64,000 bases of DNA. Source: JBCCCJ01 sp039029315. GTDB taxonomy: Bacteria > Bacteroidota > Bacteroidia > J057. The notes below the pieces were generated by a model. The model was given only the letters and a program-made list of their open reading frames with translations, did no database searches and had not been told where the DNA came from. The first letter of the stretch is position 1, and each line of letters begins with the position of its first letter. Of this stretch, positions 1 through 8,691 are shown piece by piece. Both the position numbers and the translations under genes were made by a program. The DNA is taken from NCBI GenBank assembly GCA_039029315.1, contig JBCCGK010000002.1:147903-211902 (forward strand), given 5' to 3'.

Positions 1-1
1 A

Positions 2-1552
2 GCTGAAGTCCTGTTAGGAAGCGGAATGGGGAATATGCCCTTCATCGAAGATTCCTTAAGCTCCACAATTCTCCAGGGAACGGATTCCGGGCAGGTGGCC
101 TGGATAGATTTCACCAATGATGGAAGATTGGATCTCATATCGATTGGAAATCCGCCTGGAGGCAGTGGGATCAATTTTCGAATGTATCAGAATATTCACA
201 ACGGCCCTCCTCTCTCCCACCCTGCACCCATAAACTTGAGTAGTATTTCCGATACATTTAACCAAATGATCTTGTCCTGGGATGGTCCACAAACTCAGGG
301 AACCAAAACCTACAATGTATATATCGGCACCAGCCCACATTTGGCGGATGTCCTCCACCCAATGGCTGATCTATCCGCGGGTAAGCGCAGGATTCACCGA
401 CATGGGAATGCTGGCCTGAATGAAAGCATGGTCATCAGTATTTTAGATCAGGGCAAATATTACTGGGGGGTTCAAACAATTGGGGCTGACTATCAGGGTT
501 CGGTATTCTCTGTTCAGGATTCATTTTATTATACCGCTTCCCAAAAGGTCTATCCTGGCGATACCAATGATGATCAACTGGTGGATATGTGGGATTTACT
601 TCCAATTGGGATTAAGTACAACATGGCTGGCCCTTCCCGTCCCATTCCAGGTACAGACTGGTCAGGACAGGCAGCGATTGATTGGGCCGATTCTTTGGCT
701 AATGGTGTCAATACCAAACATGTGGATGCCGATGGCAATGGCCTGATCGATATGAATGATGTTCTGCTTGTCGATAATCACTATGGATTGGTTCAGCAGG
801 GAAACAAAGGAAGGGTTCAGGGAGGGGTCCCTTTATTCCTAACGGGCATGCCTTCCTTCATGAATCCTGGCGATTCGGTCTTCCTCGATCTCCATCTGGG
901 AACGGCTGACACCCTGGCGTTGGACCATTATGGATTGGCTTTAACGATCACCTATGACTCGAGTCTTGTCGATCCCGGGAGTGTCCATGTACAAGTTGAT
1001 TCTTCCTGGCTGGGAACGGTGGGAACGGATTTATTGGTGTTGTACAAGGATCAATTCACATCTGGCAAGCTTGATATTGGCCTTGTCAGAAATGATCAGG
1101 TAGACAAATCAGGCTATGGCAAAATTGCCAGTATCATCATTGTCATGGATGACGATATCTCCAAGCGAGAGATCCCATTCGTCCTGGAATTCGAGAACAT
1201 CCTTGCCATCGATGCGACTGAAAACCAGCTAGATGTGAGTGGCCATACAGCTTCCTCATTTGTGGATGCAGAACCAAACGCGATTGATCAGGCACTGGAC
1301 AAGGGTTTGTCAGTATTTCCCAACCCGATCTCTCTGAGTCAGCAATCCTTCCTTGAAATCAGGTCCGAATTTGTTCAAATAACTGATCTGTCTCTGTTCA
1401 CTCTTCAAGCGTTCCAAATTCCTCTACAGCACCTCCAAAATCAAGGATCACGAATCAGCCTGCCGATACAGGGATTGGCTCCAGGAATTTACTTTCTGCG
1501 GGTTCAGAGTGAAAGCGGTATCTCGACGAGGAAAATTTGTCTCACACCATAA
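2..1552 (+). CDS. Secreted T9SS cargo with FG-GAP, dockerin-like and cohesin-like domains (5' truncated)
   Basis: The reading frame is open to the left window edge, so the true start and any signal peptide lie outside; the first in-window ATG is at 26. Counting from that Met, residues 28-43 contain an FG-GAP/VCBS-like calcium motif (DFTNDGRLDLISIGNP), about 65-165 look like a fibronectin-III-type fold, 177-255 carry two dockerin-like EF motifs (GDTNDDQLVDMWD and DADGNGLIDMND), 270-410 resemble a cohesin-type beta sandwich, and the last 80 residues are a type IX sorting domain (VFPNP ... GLAPGIYFLRVQS). Type IX domains direct export across the outer membrane and surface attachment. Substrate or partner cannot be inferred. 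A dockerin-like segment next to a cohesin-like one in a single chain is a common Bacteroidota surface-protein layout, not evidence of a cellulosome. The gene is followed by the fbaA promoter, so it probably ends its transcription unit. Confidence 0.8.
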   Translation, partial: AEVLLGSGMGNMPFIEDSLSSTILQGTDSGQVAWIDFTNDGRLDLISIGNPPGGSGINFRMYQNIHNGPPLSHPAPINLSSISDTFNQMILSWDGPQTQGTKTYNVYIGTSPHLADVLHPMADLSAGKRRIHRHGNAGLNESMVISILDQGKYYWGVQTIGADYQGSVFSVQDSFYYTASQKVYPGDTNDDQLVDMWDLLPIGIKYNMAGPSRPIPGTDWSGQAAIDWADSLANGVNTKHVDADGNGLIDMNDVLLVDNHYGLVQQGNKGRVQGGVPLFLTGMPSFMNPGDSVFLDLHLGTADTLALDHYGLALTITYDSSLVDPGSVHVQVDSSWLGTVGTDLLVLYKDQFTSGKLDIGLVRNDQVDKSGYGKIASIIIVMDDDISKREIPFVLEFENILAIDATENQLDVSGHTASSFVDAEPNAIDQALDKGLSVFPNPISLSQQSFLEIRSEFVQITDLSLFTLQAFQIPLQHLQNQGSRISLPIQGLAPGIYFLRVQSESGISTRKICLTP

Positions 1553-1574
1553 GCAACAATTCTCCAATCTTTCT

Positions 1575-1582
1575 TACCTTTG
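1575..1582 (+). promoter_or_regulatory. Bacteroidota -7 promoter element upstream of fbaA
   Basis: TACCTTTG matches the Bacteroidota -7 consensus TAnnTTTG and lies 50 bp before the fbaA ATG. No good TTTG lies 19 bp upstream, so only half of the promoter is convincing. The same octamer occurs before both sRNA genes and glnS in this window. Confidence 0.5.
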
Positions 1583-1632
1583 CGGTCGTCTTCCTTGCCC
1601 CATAACACTATTTAACTTTTGATAAGGAAACA

Positions 1633-2712
1633 ATGATCGCAACGAACAGAAAATTCCGCCCCGGCGTTCTGCACGGAGATGAAGTCAAAGAACTGCTTGA
1701 TTACGCTAATGAGAAAAACTTTGCTCTGCCAGCTGTCAATGTTGTCAATACCAGTACTGTCAATGCTGTAATTGAGACCGCAAGAGATGTCAATTCTCCT
1801 GTGATTGTTCAGTTTTCCAATGGTGGTGCACACTTTTTTGCTGGAAAGGGTTTGTCCAAAGAAAACCAGAAAGCTGCCATTGCTGGTGCTGTCTCTGGAG
1901 CTATGCATGTTCATCAGATGGCTGAAGCTTATGGTGTAACTGTTATTCTTCATACTGACCACTGTGCGCGAAAGCTTCTGCCCTGGATGGACGGAATGCT
2001 TGATGCCAATGAAAAGTATCACGAAAAAAATGGTCAGCCGCTTTATAGCTCGCATATGCTTGACCTCTCAGAAGAGGAACTTGAAGAAAATGTAGGGACT
2101 TGCGTGGAGTACTTCAAGCGAATGAATGCTATCGGTATCACCCTGGAAATGGAATTAGGGGTTACAGGGGGAGAAGAAGATGGGGTAGACAATACAGACA
2201 TCGACAGTTCAAAATTGTATACTCAGCCTTCAGAAGTCGCCTATGCCTATGAACAGTTGAAAACTGTAGGAGATCGATTCACTGTAGCTGCCGCATTCGG
2301 AAATGTTCATGGTGTTTATAAGCCCGGAAACGTCAAATTGTCTCCCATCATCTTGAAGAACAGTCAGGAGTATGTGCAGGAAAAATTCGGCACAGGCCCT
2401 AATCCGATCAACTTTGTCTTCCACGGTGGATCTGGTTCAAGTCGTGAAGAAATTAGAGAAGCGATTGAATATGGTGCTATCAAGATGAATATTGATACAG
2501 ATACTCAGTGGGCATTCTGGGATGGCGTTCGTGCATACGAAGCCGAGTTCCACGATTATCTTCAAGCTCAAATCGGCAATCCAGAAGGAGAGGACAAGCC
2601 CAACAAGAAGAAGTATGATCCACGCGTTTGGCTCAGAAAAGGAGAGCAAGCACTGATCAAGCGGCTAACCCGCGCCTTCGAAGATTTGAATGCAATAAAC
2701 GTTTTTGGCTAG
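1633..2712 (+). CDS. fbaA: Class II fructose-bisphosphate aldolase (class IIA)
   Basis: This cytoplasmic zinc enzyme reversibly cleaves fructose-1,6-bisphosphate to dihydroxyacetone phosphate and glyceraldehyde-3-phosphate in glycolysis and gluconeogenesis. The protein is 359 aa, the same length as Escherichia coli FbaA, and the key residues fall at the same numbers: Asp109 and zinc ligand His110 in HTDHCARK, Glu174 in the LEMELG segment, zinc ligands His226 (GNVHGVY) and His264 (FHGGSGSS), followed by the KMNIDTDTQWAF phosphate-site strand. The ATG lies just after an AT-rich leader with no Shine-Dalgarno, as usual in this phylum. It stands alone: the upstream gene is unrelated and a palindromic repeat begins 28 bp after the stop, which may act as a 3' end for the transcript. 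Confidence 0.97.
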   Translation: MIATNRKFRPGVLHGDEVKELLDYANEKNFALPAVNVVNTSTVNAVIETARDVNSPVIVQFSNGGAHFFAGKGLSKENQKAAIAGAVSGAMHVHQMAEAYGVTVILHTDHCARKLLPWMDGMLDANEKYHEKNGQPLYSSHMLDLSEEELEENVGTCVEYFKRMNAIGITLEMELGVTGGEEDGVDNTDIDSSKLYTQPSEVAYAYEQLKTVGDRFTVAAAFGNVHGVYKPGNVKLSPIILKNSQEYVQEKFGTGPNPINFVFHGGSGSSREEIREAIEYGAIKMNIDTDTQWAFWDGVRAYEAEFHDYLQAQIGNPEGEDKPNKKKYDPRVWLRKGEQALIKRLTRAFEDLNAINVFG

Positions 2713-2739
2713 ACAGTCAGGTGTCAGTCAGATATCTTG

Positions 2740-2902
2740 GAGACTGTTTGGGAATGTGTACTGAGAATTTTCAGGGTGTATTTTTTTCTCAGACAAGGCT
2801 CTTTCTGGTTCTCATAGTGGTGCTATGGGAACAAAAAAAGCCACTGGATGAGGAAAAAAGACGCATACAAAAAATAAGTAACAGATTTCAAAACAGTCTC
2901 TT
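2740..2902 (+). repeat. MITE-like quasi-palindromic repeat, copy 1
   Basis: This is a 163-bp element with terminal inverted repeats (GAGACTGTTTG at the left, CAAAACAGTCTC at the right). The two arms are homologous along their whole length and meet at a central GTTCTCATAG/CTATGGGAAC stem, so a single strand can fold into one long imperfect hairpin. Copies in the opposite orientation occur at 33295-33455 and, cut by the window edge, at 63862-64000. No transposase or convincing target-site duplication is visible. Confidence 0.85.
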
Positions 2903-2934
2903 ACAGGCCCAATAGCGATCACAAAGCTGTTGGG

Positions 2935-3690
2935 TCATTCTTTTACCCGAACGAAGATCAATTTGCCCTTAGACTTGCCAGAAGGTCGCTCTTCCACTTC
3001 GAATTTCTTTATGGAACGAATCATCGGGGTCAATTTTTGATACCCAAAGTTTCTTGGATCAAAATTTGGCTGTTTTTTCAGCAGCAAATTCCCAACATCT
3101 CCCAAATATGCCCAGCCATCCTCATCAGCAGCATCTGAAATGGTGGTAGACATCATCTTGATTACACGAGGAATCAGCTGATCAAGAGACTTGCGGACCT
3201 TTTTCTTTTTGGGTTCTTTTTCTTGCTCATCTTCAGCCTTATCTGCTGGTTGAGGAATGATTTCGAGGTAAATAAACTTATCACAGGCAACAATGAAGGG
3301 ATTCGGTGTCTTTCTCGCACCAATCCCTATGACCTTCATCCGGGCTTCCCGTAGTCTAGTCGCCAATCTGGTAAAATCACTATCGCTGGATACGATACAG
3401 AATCCATCTACTTTCCCGGAATACAAAATGTCCATAGCATCGATGATCATGGCTGAGTCAGTAGCATTTTTGCCAGAGGTATAACTGTATTGCTGAATGG
3501 GAGTAATGGCGTTTTCCAACAAAACTGCCTTCCAGCCAGATAATTGAGGTTTGGTCCAATCGCCATAAATCCGCTTGAAAGTAGGCGTACCATACTTGGC
3601 TATTTCTTCCATCATGCCCTTAACATTGGAATAAGGAATGTTGTCGCCATCAATAAGGACAGCCAACTGAAGGTCTATTTTTGATTCCAT
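2935..3690 (-). CDS. NYN-domain (LabA/DUF88-like) protein with C-terminal LOTUS/OST-HTH domain
   Basis: This is a predicted PIN-like RNA nuclease or RNA-binding protein. Residues 8-145 form an NYN domain: Asp14 and Asp16 in VLIDGDN, a conserved Asp cluster in DSAMIIDAMDIL, and the SSDSDF motif that completes the acidic metal site. About residues 150-165 are a charged linker (EKEPKKKKVRK), and 167-251 match an OST-HTH/LOTUS winged helix, a fold known to bind RNA, notably G-rich RNA. The NYN plus OST-HTH arrangement is widespread in bacteria, but its targets are mostly unknown. The gene lies convergent with fbaA and 21 bp downstream of the hydrolase gene on the same strand, so the two may be co-transcribed. 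The ATG start is clean. Confidence 0.88.
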   Translation of the reverse strand: MESKIDLQLAVLIDGDNIPYSNVKGMMEEIAKYGTPTFKRIYGDWTKPQLSGWKAVLLENAITPIQQYSYTSGKNATDSAMIIDAMDILYSGKVDGFCIVSSDSDFTRLATRLREARMKVIGIGARKTPNPFIVACDKFIYLEIIPQPADKAEDEQEKEPKKKKVRKSLDQLIPRVIKMMSTTISDAADEDGWAYLGDVGNLLLKKQPNFDPRNFGYQKLTPMIRSIKKFEVEERPSGKSKGKLIFVRVKE

Positions 3691-3711
3691 AGAAGTATCT
3701 CTGCTGCAAAG

Positions 3712-5160
3712 CTATCCAAAATTATGGCTGAATGATACGCTTTGGTCAGAAAAAAATGCATTCATCAATGCAAACTTGCTTTCGTCAAGGTATACATGAC
3801 CACATTCTTTCAGGAGAGTCATTTCGGAATTCAACAGGGTTTGCTGCATATCAAGCCCCTGGCTGGGAGGGGTAACCGGGTCTCCTTCATGAACCATGAT
3901 CAGGGAAGGAATCTGATGAGGTTGGAGGGGCCTCTGCTCCTGACTGATGGACGATTGTTTCCAGAGAGAGAGGTGTCGGGCAAAGGATGGGAAAAAGGCA
4001 AGTCCAGATTGAAAATAGTGGTCTTGACTGCACTCCTCATCCAATTTGTATGAGCTGTCCTCATCACACTCGTCATAGGCCAGAGAACTTGCATAAGTTG
4101 TGAGGTTGACTTTTCCGCAGACCATATGAAAAGGTCGGTTGGTCAACTGTTGCAGCCGCTTCCGATCCCTCTTGATCAATGCGTCCAGAAAGGAGGGGAT
4201 TTTCGTCCTTGCATCTGGGAAATAGAGGAAATAACGCAGCAGAAATATCACATCTTTGGCTTTCAGGACAAACAACTGTCCTTTGACTTGTATGGTGATA
4301 GGATTCTTCTGGAGCTGTTCCAGAACCTGATCTAACCTCGCTTGTGGACACGGGATTCCTTCCATTTTCAGCTGCTGAAGGAACCACTCCCATGCTTGAG
4401 TAAAATGAGCTGGTAGATTCTGAAAAAAACTTGCATTAGTCGGCCAGGGACCATAGAGAATAGAGCTCTTGATCAGGCATGGATATCGATCCATGAGGAT
4501 ACTTGAGAGTTTTGTCCCATGAGACAGTCCCAGCAAATGATAGGAATGATACCCCAAATGTTGCATCAGGCAGACAAGATCTTCCACACTTTGGTAGGGA
4601 TGATACTTGCTGGTATCAATCCGATCAAAAATTGGCTGATGGATGAAAGATTTCATCAGAGCATGGACCGATTCACATTCCTCTTTCGGTGACAAATCCT
4701 TCGCCATTATGCCAAATAGAGCAGGAGCAATATTGGGTAAGGCATTGGAGAAATCGGTCCCCCTCTGGTCAACCAGGATAAGATCGTGATTGTCTCGGAG
4801 GGTGCTGCCAATCCAAAATGGCATCGATTGAAGGGCAGAGATACCGGGGCCGCCTGTCAGGACCAAAATAGGAGCATTGCTCAATCCCTTGTTTTTCTTT
4901 CGAATGAGAGCGTAAGTAAGAGGGATCGTTCTTCCATTCGGAACTGCTGAGTTCTCAGGAATAGCCAGCACCCCTGCCTGAATGTCCTCCCAAGGTTTCC
5001 ATGCTTTCAAAAATTTTTTTCTCCGGATGCGTTGCTCCTTGTCCCAAAGCTGGGAGGGAGAAGCTTGTTGAAAGATAGAAGCTAGTCGCATACAGATATC
5101 AGGAGAAGGTTTTGGGAAAGGCTGCAAAATACGGGCCGAAGTATTGTCCAAATGGACCAA
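3712..5160 (-). CDS. Alpha/beta hydrolase, proline iminopeptidase/tricorn-interacting-factor-like
   Basis: This serine hydrolase resembles the prolyl aminopeptidase (S33) group. It has the oxyanion motif GGPG (residues 103-106), the DQRG motif (131-134), a nucleophile elbow GLSHG with Ser213, an Asp in the HEGDPVTP segment and a catalytic His in ECGHVYLDES near the C-terminus. The large insertion between the core and the C-terminal Asp/His matches the helical cap of S33 peptidases that trim N-terminal residues from short peptides. No clear signal peptide is seen. The listed start is a TTG; an ATG at 5091 (MRLASIFQQ) would shorten it by 23 residues, and neither has an RBS, so the start is uncertain. 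The substrate is unknown. Confidence 0.8.
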   Translation of the reverse strand: MVHLDNTSARILQPFPKPSPDICMRLASIFQQASPSQLWDKEQRIRRKKFLKAWKPWEDIQAGVLAIPENSAVPNGRTIPLTYALIRKKNKGLSNAPILVLTGGPGISALQSMPFWIGSTLRDNHDLILVDQRGTDFSNALPNIAPALFGIMAKDLSPKEECESVHALMKSFIHQPIFDRIDTSKYHPYQSVEDLVCLMQHLGYHSYHLLGLSHGTKLSSILMDRYPCLIKSSILYGPWPTNASFFQNLPAHFTQAWEWFLQQLKMEGIPCPQARLDQVLEQLQKNPITIQVKGQLFVLKAKDVIFLLRYFLYFPDARTKIPSFLDALIKRDRKRLQQLTNRPFHMVCGKVNLTTYASSLAYDECDEDSSYKLDEECSQDHYFQSGLAFFPSFARHLSLWKQSSISQEQRPLQPHQIPSLIMVHEGDPVTPPSQGLDMQQTLLNSEMTLLKECGHVYLDESKFALMNAFFSDQSVSFSHNFG

Positions 5161-5282
5161 TTACCTTATAAATCAGGAGAATCAAGAATTCATTTGATCA
5201 GAAAAAAAGGAGATGGATTTTTTTGAAATGGGGTTGGAGGGAGATGTGGGAATTTGAGTATTGACTGCTCTCCTCTTTCCAC

Positions 5283-6842
5283 CTATTCTCCACTTGAAGC
5301 GGGGTATTGTTTTTCCCACCACCAATATCCTTCAATCATCTCGATGGTATCCACCTCCGAGGGAGTATGTTCAGGCAAAGTCAGTCCCACCAAAGTGAGA
5401 GGAACGGAAGAAAATATCGAATCCACCTGCATAAATTCCCATGGCAGGGTAACCGCTCCCACCATTTCTCCTATATGTGTATTTGTAGAGCTGGTAAGAA
5501 CCAACAAGGAGTGTTCATCCTTGGGAAGTTGCTGGATTTTCTCTGCCCATAGTGGTCTTGGATCAACAGCGAAGGTGCCTGAAAGATTCCCTTGTATGTG
5601 AATGCGAAATTTGAGATACAGCGGATAACTGCAAGCCGCAAGGGAAATGATCAGAAGAAATATGCGAATCCATTTTTTGGCTCTTGCCCATCTCCTTTGT
5701 CCTCCCAGCCAAAACACTGAAATCAACAGAGAGAACATCGCGGGCATATAGTATCTTGGTTCCATGACGAAGGTCCAAAACCCTGTCCAATTCCAGGATT
5801 CAGAGGGCACACGCAAAGATAGCAGGGCCAACATCGCTACATTGATTCCAATAATTACCCAAATTCCTAACAGCCATCGCCTGCCTCCCTTTGGTATCGA
5901 CCGCGTACTTTTCCTGGCAGAATTGCTGGCTACCAGGAGTCCCCCCAGAATGAGAAAGGAAGCTCCATAAGCAACTGCTTGAAGAATACCATACAAAAAT
6001 TCAGACTTTTCCTGAAGCCAGACCTCATGCGGAACCCCATAATAAAAGAAGGTTTTAAAAGGAAAAGGCTCCATGGCCCACAAATGCTCCCAATAAAGAC
6101 GCTGGTTCATGCTGTCAAAAAAGGATTCATCTCCCGCTTTGAGCAGTTGGACCAACACAATCAGAATCAAGGTGCAGAAGCCTCCTCCTATTCCCCACTT
6201 CAACTCGGGAGAATGTTGCATGAACCCTCCCCATACGCCCATCATAATAGGAAGCGCCAGCCAAAGGGGAAGATAAGCTGATCTGGTAATGGCAGCCAGA
6301 CCTGCGAGCCCAATTGATAAGATATACATCCATATATTCGACGTCCGAGCTGATTGCAAAAGCCCAGCAAGACTCAGCAGATAAAGCCCTATCGCCAGGG
6401 CTCCTGATGCAGTCAAATAATGTAAGGGAGCAGGTGAGATTCCGATCAGAAGGAGCATCCATACAAGCATCTTGCGCTCTCCCTGAATTTCTGACCAAAT
6501 CCATATCAATCCCAGATATATCAGCAAGAAACTTAGCACATCGACCAAATAAGCAGCCAGATACCAATCCTCGGTCAATAAAAAGGCTGGCACAACGGCT
6601 GCTGCATAGCCCGGCATAAAAATATGGCCGGATCGATATTGGACTTCTCCCAAATCTGGGCCATGTGTGTATCGATATCCAAAACCATCTCCCAACAGGA
6701 AGGACTGCGCCGCTGCCAACTGCACCTCTGTATCGAGATAGAAATTGGGATAAAAATAGCGATGATCCAGACGCAGCAAAAGACTCAAGATCAGCACCAA
6801 GGGAACAAGCCAAAACCGATATGAGCGCCTGATAGGATTCAT
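5283..6842 (-). CDS. GT-C-type polytopic membrane glycosyltransferase (ArnT/PMT-like)
   Basis: This integral membrane protein of about 519 aa has roughly 10-12 hydrophobic helices and the GT-C hallmark of an acidic motif in the first periplasmic loop (FYLDTEVQLAAAQSFLLGDG), where an Asp/Glu is the catalytic base. Such enzymes transfer sugars from polyprenyl-phosphate donors to lipid or protein acceptors outside the inner membrane. The exact acceptor cannot be assigned. An open frame extends to 6884 (MGIRDKDSILDNRN...), but MNPIRRSYRFW at 6842 begins directly before the first transmembrane helix and is preferred. With that start the ATG overlaps the ATG of the divergent gene at 6841 by two bases. 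The C-terminal 130 residues are a soluble periplasmic domain. No neighbouring operon partner points to the pathway. Confidence 0.72.
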   Translation of the reverse strand: MNPIRRSYRFWLVPLVLILSLLLRLDHRYFYPNFYLDTEVQLAAAQSFLLGDGFGYRYTHGPDLGEVQYRSGHIFMPGYAAAVVPAFLLTEDWYLAAYLVDVLSFLLIYLGLIWIWSEIQGERKMLVWMLLLIGISPAPLHYLTASGALAIGLYLLSLAGLLQSARTSNIWMYILSIGLAGLAAITRSAYLPLWLALPIMMGVWGGFMQHSPELKWGIGGGFCTLILIVLVQLLKAGDESFFDSMNQRLYWEHLWAMEPFPFKTFFYYGVPHEVWLQEKSEFLYGILQAVAYGASFLILGGLLVASNSARKSTRSIPKGGRRWLLGIWVIIGINVAMLALLSLRVPSESWNWTGFWTFVMEPRYYMPAMFSLLISVFWLGGQRRWARAKKWIRIFLLIISLAACSYPLYLKFRIHIQGNLSGTFAVDPRPLWAEKIQQLPKDEHSLLVLTSSTNTHIGEMVGAVTLPWEFMQVDSIFSSVPLTLVGLTLPEHTPSEVDTIEMIEGYWWWEKQYPASSGE

Positions 6843-8538
6843 GTTTCTGTTGTCCAAAATGCTATCTTTATCTCGAATTCCCAATCTTTCTATGCCAAAT
6901 CGCTTGCATCTCCTGAATCATCAGATTGTCTCATTCATCATTAGAGGGGGAGCGATCTGCCTTTTGGGAGGCCTCTTCCTGTATCTTCCGCAGAAGCTTC
7001 CCCCGGCGGAAGATGCGACGATCTTATTTAGATATAGTCAACATCTGGCCTCAGAAGGAATCATTGGATACAATCCAGGCGGGCCACCAGTAGAAGGGGC
7101 AACAGATTTTCTTTGGATGTTGCTGCTAACAGGAGGAATAAAACTAGGACTAGACCCATATCATACGGCGGGCATTCTCTCCTTTCTGGGAATCATTGGG
7201 ACCTATTTCTTCTCACATAAATGGATTTTTCAAGATGCTTCCACCCATTGGCCTTCCTCTCTGTTTCTCTTGTCACTGGCAGTTAATAGTCAGTTAATTG
7301 CAGCAAGTCAGGGATTCTCGATTGCTTTTTGGGGCGCGTGGTTCAGTGCGTGCTGGTACTTCTTTTGGAAGAATTCTCTGAAGTCACTGTTGATCTCGAC
7401 CCTGCTGCTTGCCTTGATTCGTCCAGACGGTCTGATCATAGGCGTTCCGCTGGTAGGCATGCTGTTATGGAATCAGCGTCAGGATTGGCGATCGACACTT
7501 CCATTGTTGCTCTATTGGGCCATTCTTCCAGGTCTGGTCTATTTTCTGTGGAGATGGCAATATTTCGGGACTTTCCTACCCCTTCCTATGTATGTCAAAG
7601 GAGGGACAGGTCTAGTTGCTGGATCTGTTCTGTATGAGTTCAAATATTTGATGAAATATCTCTTTCCCTTGCTGCTAGGGATTGCTTACTTCTTGTGGCA
7701 ATACCCGAACTCCAGAAAAATCTATTGGCCTCTGATCTGTTCAGGGATCATCGCTCCCTTATTGTTCTATGCTCTGATACATCTGGAGCAGAATATCGCT
7801 GATCGGTTCATGTATCCCATTCATTTATGCACCCTCTCTACTTTTTTTCTTTCCTGGCAGAAATCCACAGCAACAGCTAAGAAAGGCCTAATGCAAGTCC
7901 TTTGGGGTCTCTACATACTTTTGTCATTCTTATACTTTCTTGTTTTTCTAAAAGGTGATTGGGAACGTCTCAACAATACTCCCATTCACATAGCTCAAGA
8001 GTTGAATGCGTTTCCTGATCATCGGATGGCTGTAACCGAAGCCGGATATCTTCCCTACTACAGCGAATGGAACAGTCTGGATCTGTGGGGATTGAATACC
8101 CCACAACTTGCAAGACGGCTGGTTCAGGCAGAGGATCTCCGCCAGTTTCAGCCAGATCTCATCGTTCTGGATTTTGATTACCAGTATGCCTCTCTGGATT
8201 CTCTCCTAGGCCTCCCTTGTCCACCAGACAAAAGCTGGACAAATATGGTACATGCCAGCTATCAATATGCCATGTCCACTGATCAGTATGAGCGTTGGAT
8301 GGTTCCCTTCCAGAATTCACGTCTATCTGACCCACTACTGAAAAGATTTCAACATCAAGTCGAACACTTGATTTCGCTCAAAAATCAGGTACTAGGTGGG
8401 GTCTTTATTGAGCCTTACCCTCGTTATCATTTGTATTTGGTGAGAAAAGGCACTGACATCCACGCTTCCGTTGAAAAGATCCTTCTCGAACATGGCGCAA
8501 TTTCCTGGCATATATTTAAGACTGACGTGCTCAAATAA
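6841..8538 (+). CDS. GT-C superfamily membrane protein with ED...RY...NPG..PVEG.T motif
   Basis: This is a 565-aa polytopic membrane protein divergent from another GT-C gene. After the first helix it has the signature EDATILFRYSQHLASEG ... YNPGGPPVEGATDFLW, which recurs in GT-C mannosyl/arabinofuranosyl transferase-like proteins where the acidic residue sits at the active site. Around 9-11 transmembrane segments follow, then a soluble C-terminal region of about 180 residues. It probably uses a polyprenyl-phosphate sugar donor and acts on the periplasmic face, but the sugar and acceptor are unknown. Alternative starts (6862, or 6895 at MPNRLHLLNHQIV) would remove the overlap with the divergent gene and still precede the first helix. 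The pairing of two GT-C genes suggests a shared glycan role (inference). Confidence 0.7.
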   Translation: MFLLSKMLSLSRIPNLSMPNRLHLLNHQIVSFIIRGGAICLLGGLFLYLPQKLPPAEDATILFRYSQHLASEGIIGYNPGGPPVEGATDFLWMLLLTGGIKLGLDPYHTAGILSFLGIIGTYFFSHKWIFQDASTHWPSSLFLLSLAVNSQLIAASQGFSIAFWGAWFSACWYFFWKNSLKSLLISTLLLALIRPDGLIIGVPLVGMLLWNQRQDWRSTLPLLLYWAILPGLVYFLWRWQYFGTFLPLPMYVKGGTGLVAGSVLYEFKYLMKYLFPLLLGIAYFLWQYPNSRKIYWPLICSGIIAPLLFYALIHLEQNIADRFMYPIHLCTLSTFFLSWQKSTATAKKGLMQVLWGLYILLSFLYFLVFLKGDWERLNNTPIHIAQELNAFPDHRMAVTEAGYLPYYSEWNSLDLWGLNTPQLARRLVQAEDLRQFQPDLIVLDFDYQYASLDSLLGLPCPPDKSWTNMVHASYQYAMSTDQYERWMVPFQNSRLSDPLLKRFQHQVEHLISLKNQVLGGVFIEPYPRYHLYLVRKGTDIHASVEKILLEHGAISWHIFKTDVLK

Positions 8539-8623
8539 TCTCTTCAGGCATTCATCCCTGCATATTTTCTTACGAGTGTAATGAATTGTTGAGAAGTGAA
8601 ACGAACCTTTTCAAACTAATGAA

Positions 8624-8631
8624 TAGCTTTG
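8624..8631 (+). promoter_or_regulatory. -7 promoter element upstream of T9SS cargo gene
   Basis: TAGCTTTG fits TAnnTTTG and is 60 bp before the chosen ATG at 8692. It argues for the downstream start, because the earlier frame start at 8629 would overlap the element. No convincing -33 box was found. Confidence 0.45.
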
Positions 8632-8691
8632 GATACGCTCAATAGTTCCAGATTGCTTCTCCTTTCATTGTCTACAAACTTACATAAGGAT

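Noticed and set aside
2740..2902. Insertion sequence with transposase
   Set aside because: At about 160 bp it is too short for a transposase and no transposase is seen anywhere in the window.
2628..2915. Small protein shared between 2.8 kb and 33.4 kb (VFFSQTRLF-type translations)
   Set aside because: The protein-level similarity is a by-product of the MITE-like DNA repeat; frames are not otherwise conserved.
6127..6813. 228-codon minus-strand frame inside the GT-C gene
   Set aside because: It is an alternative frame of the membrane protein gene, with no domain of its own.
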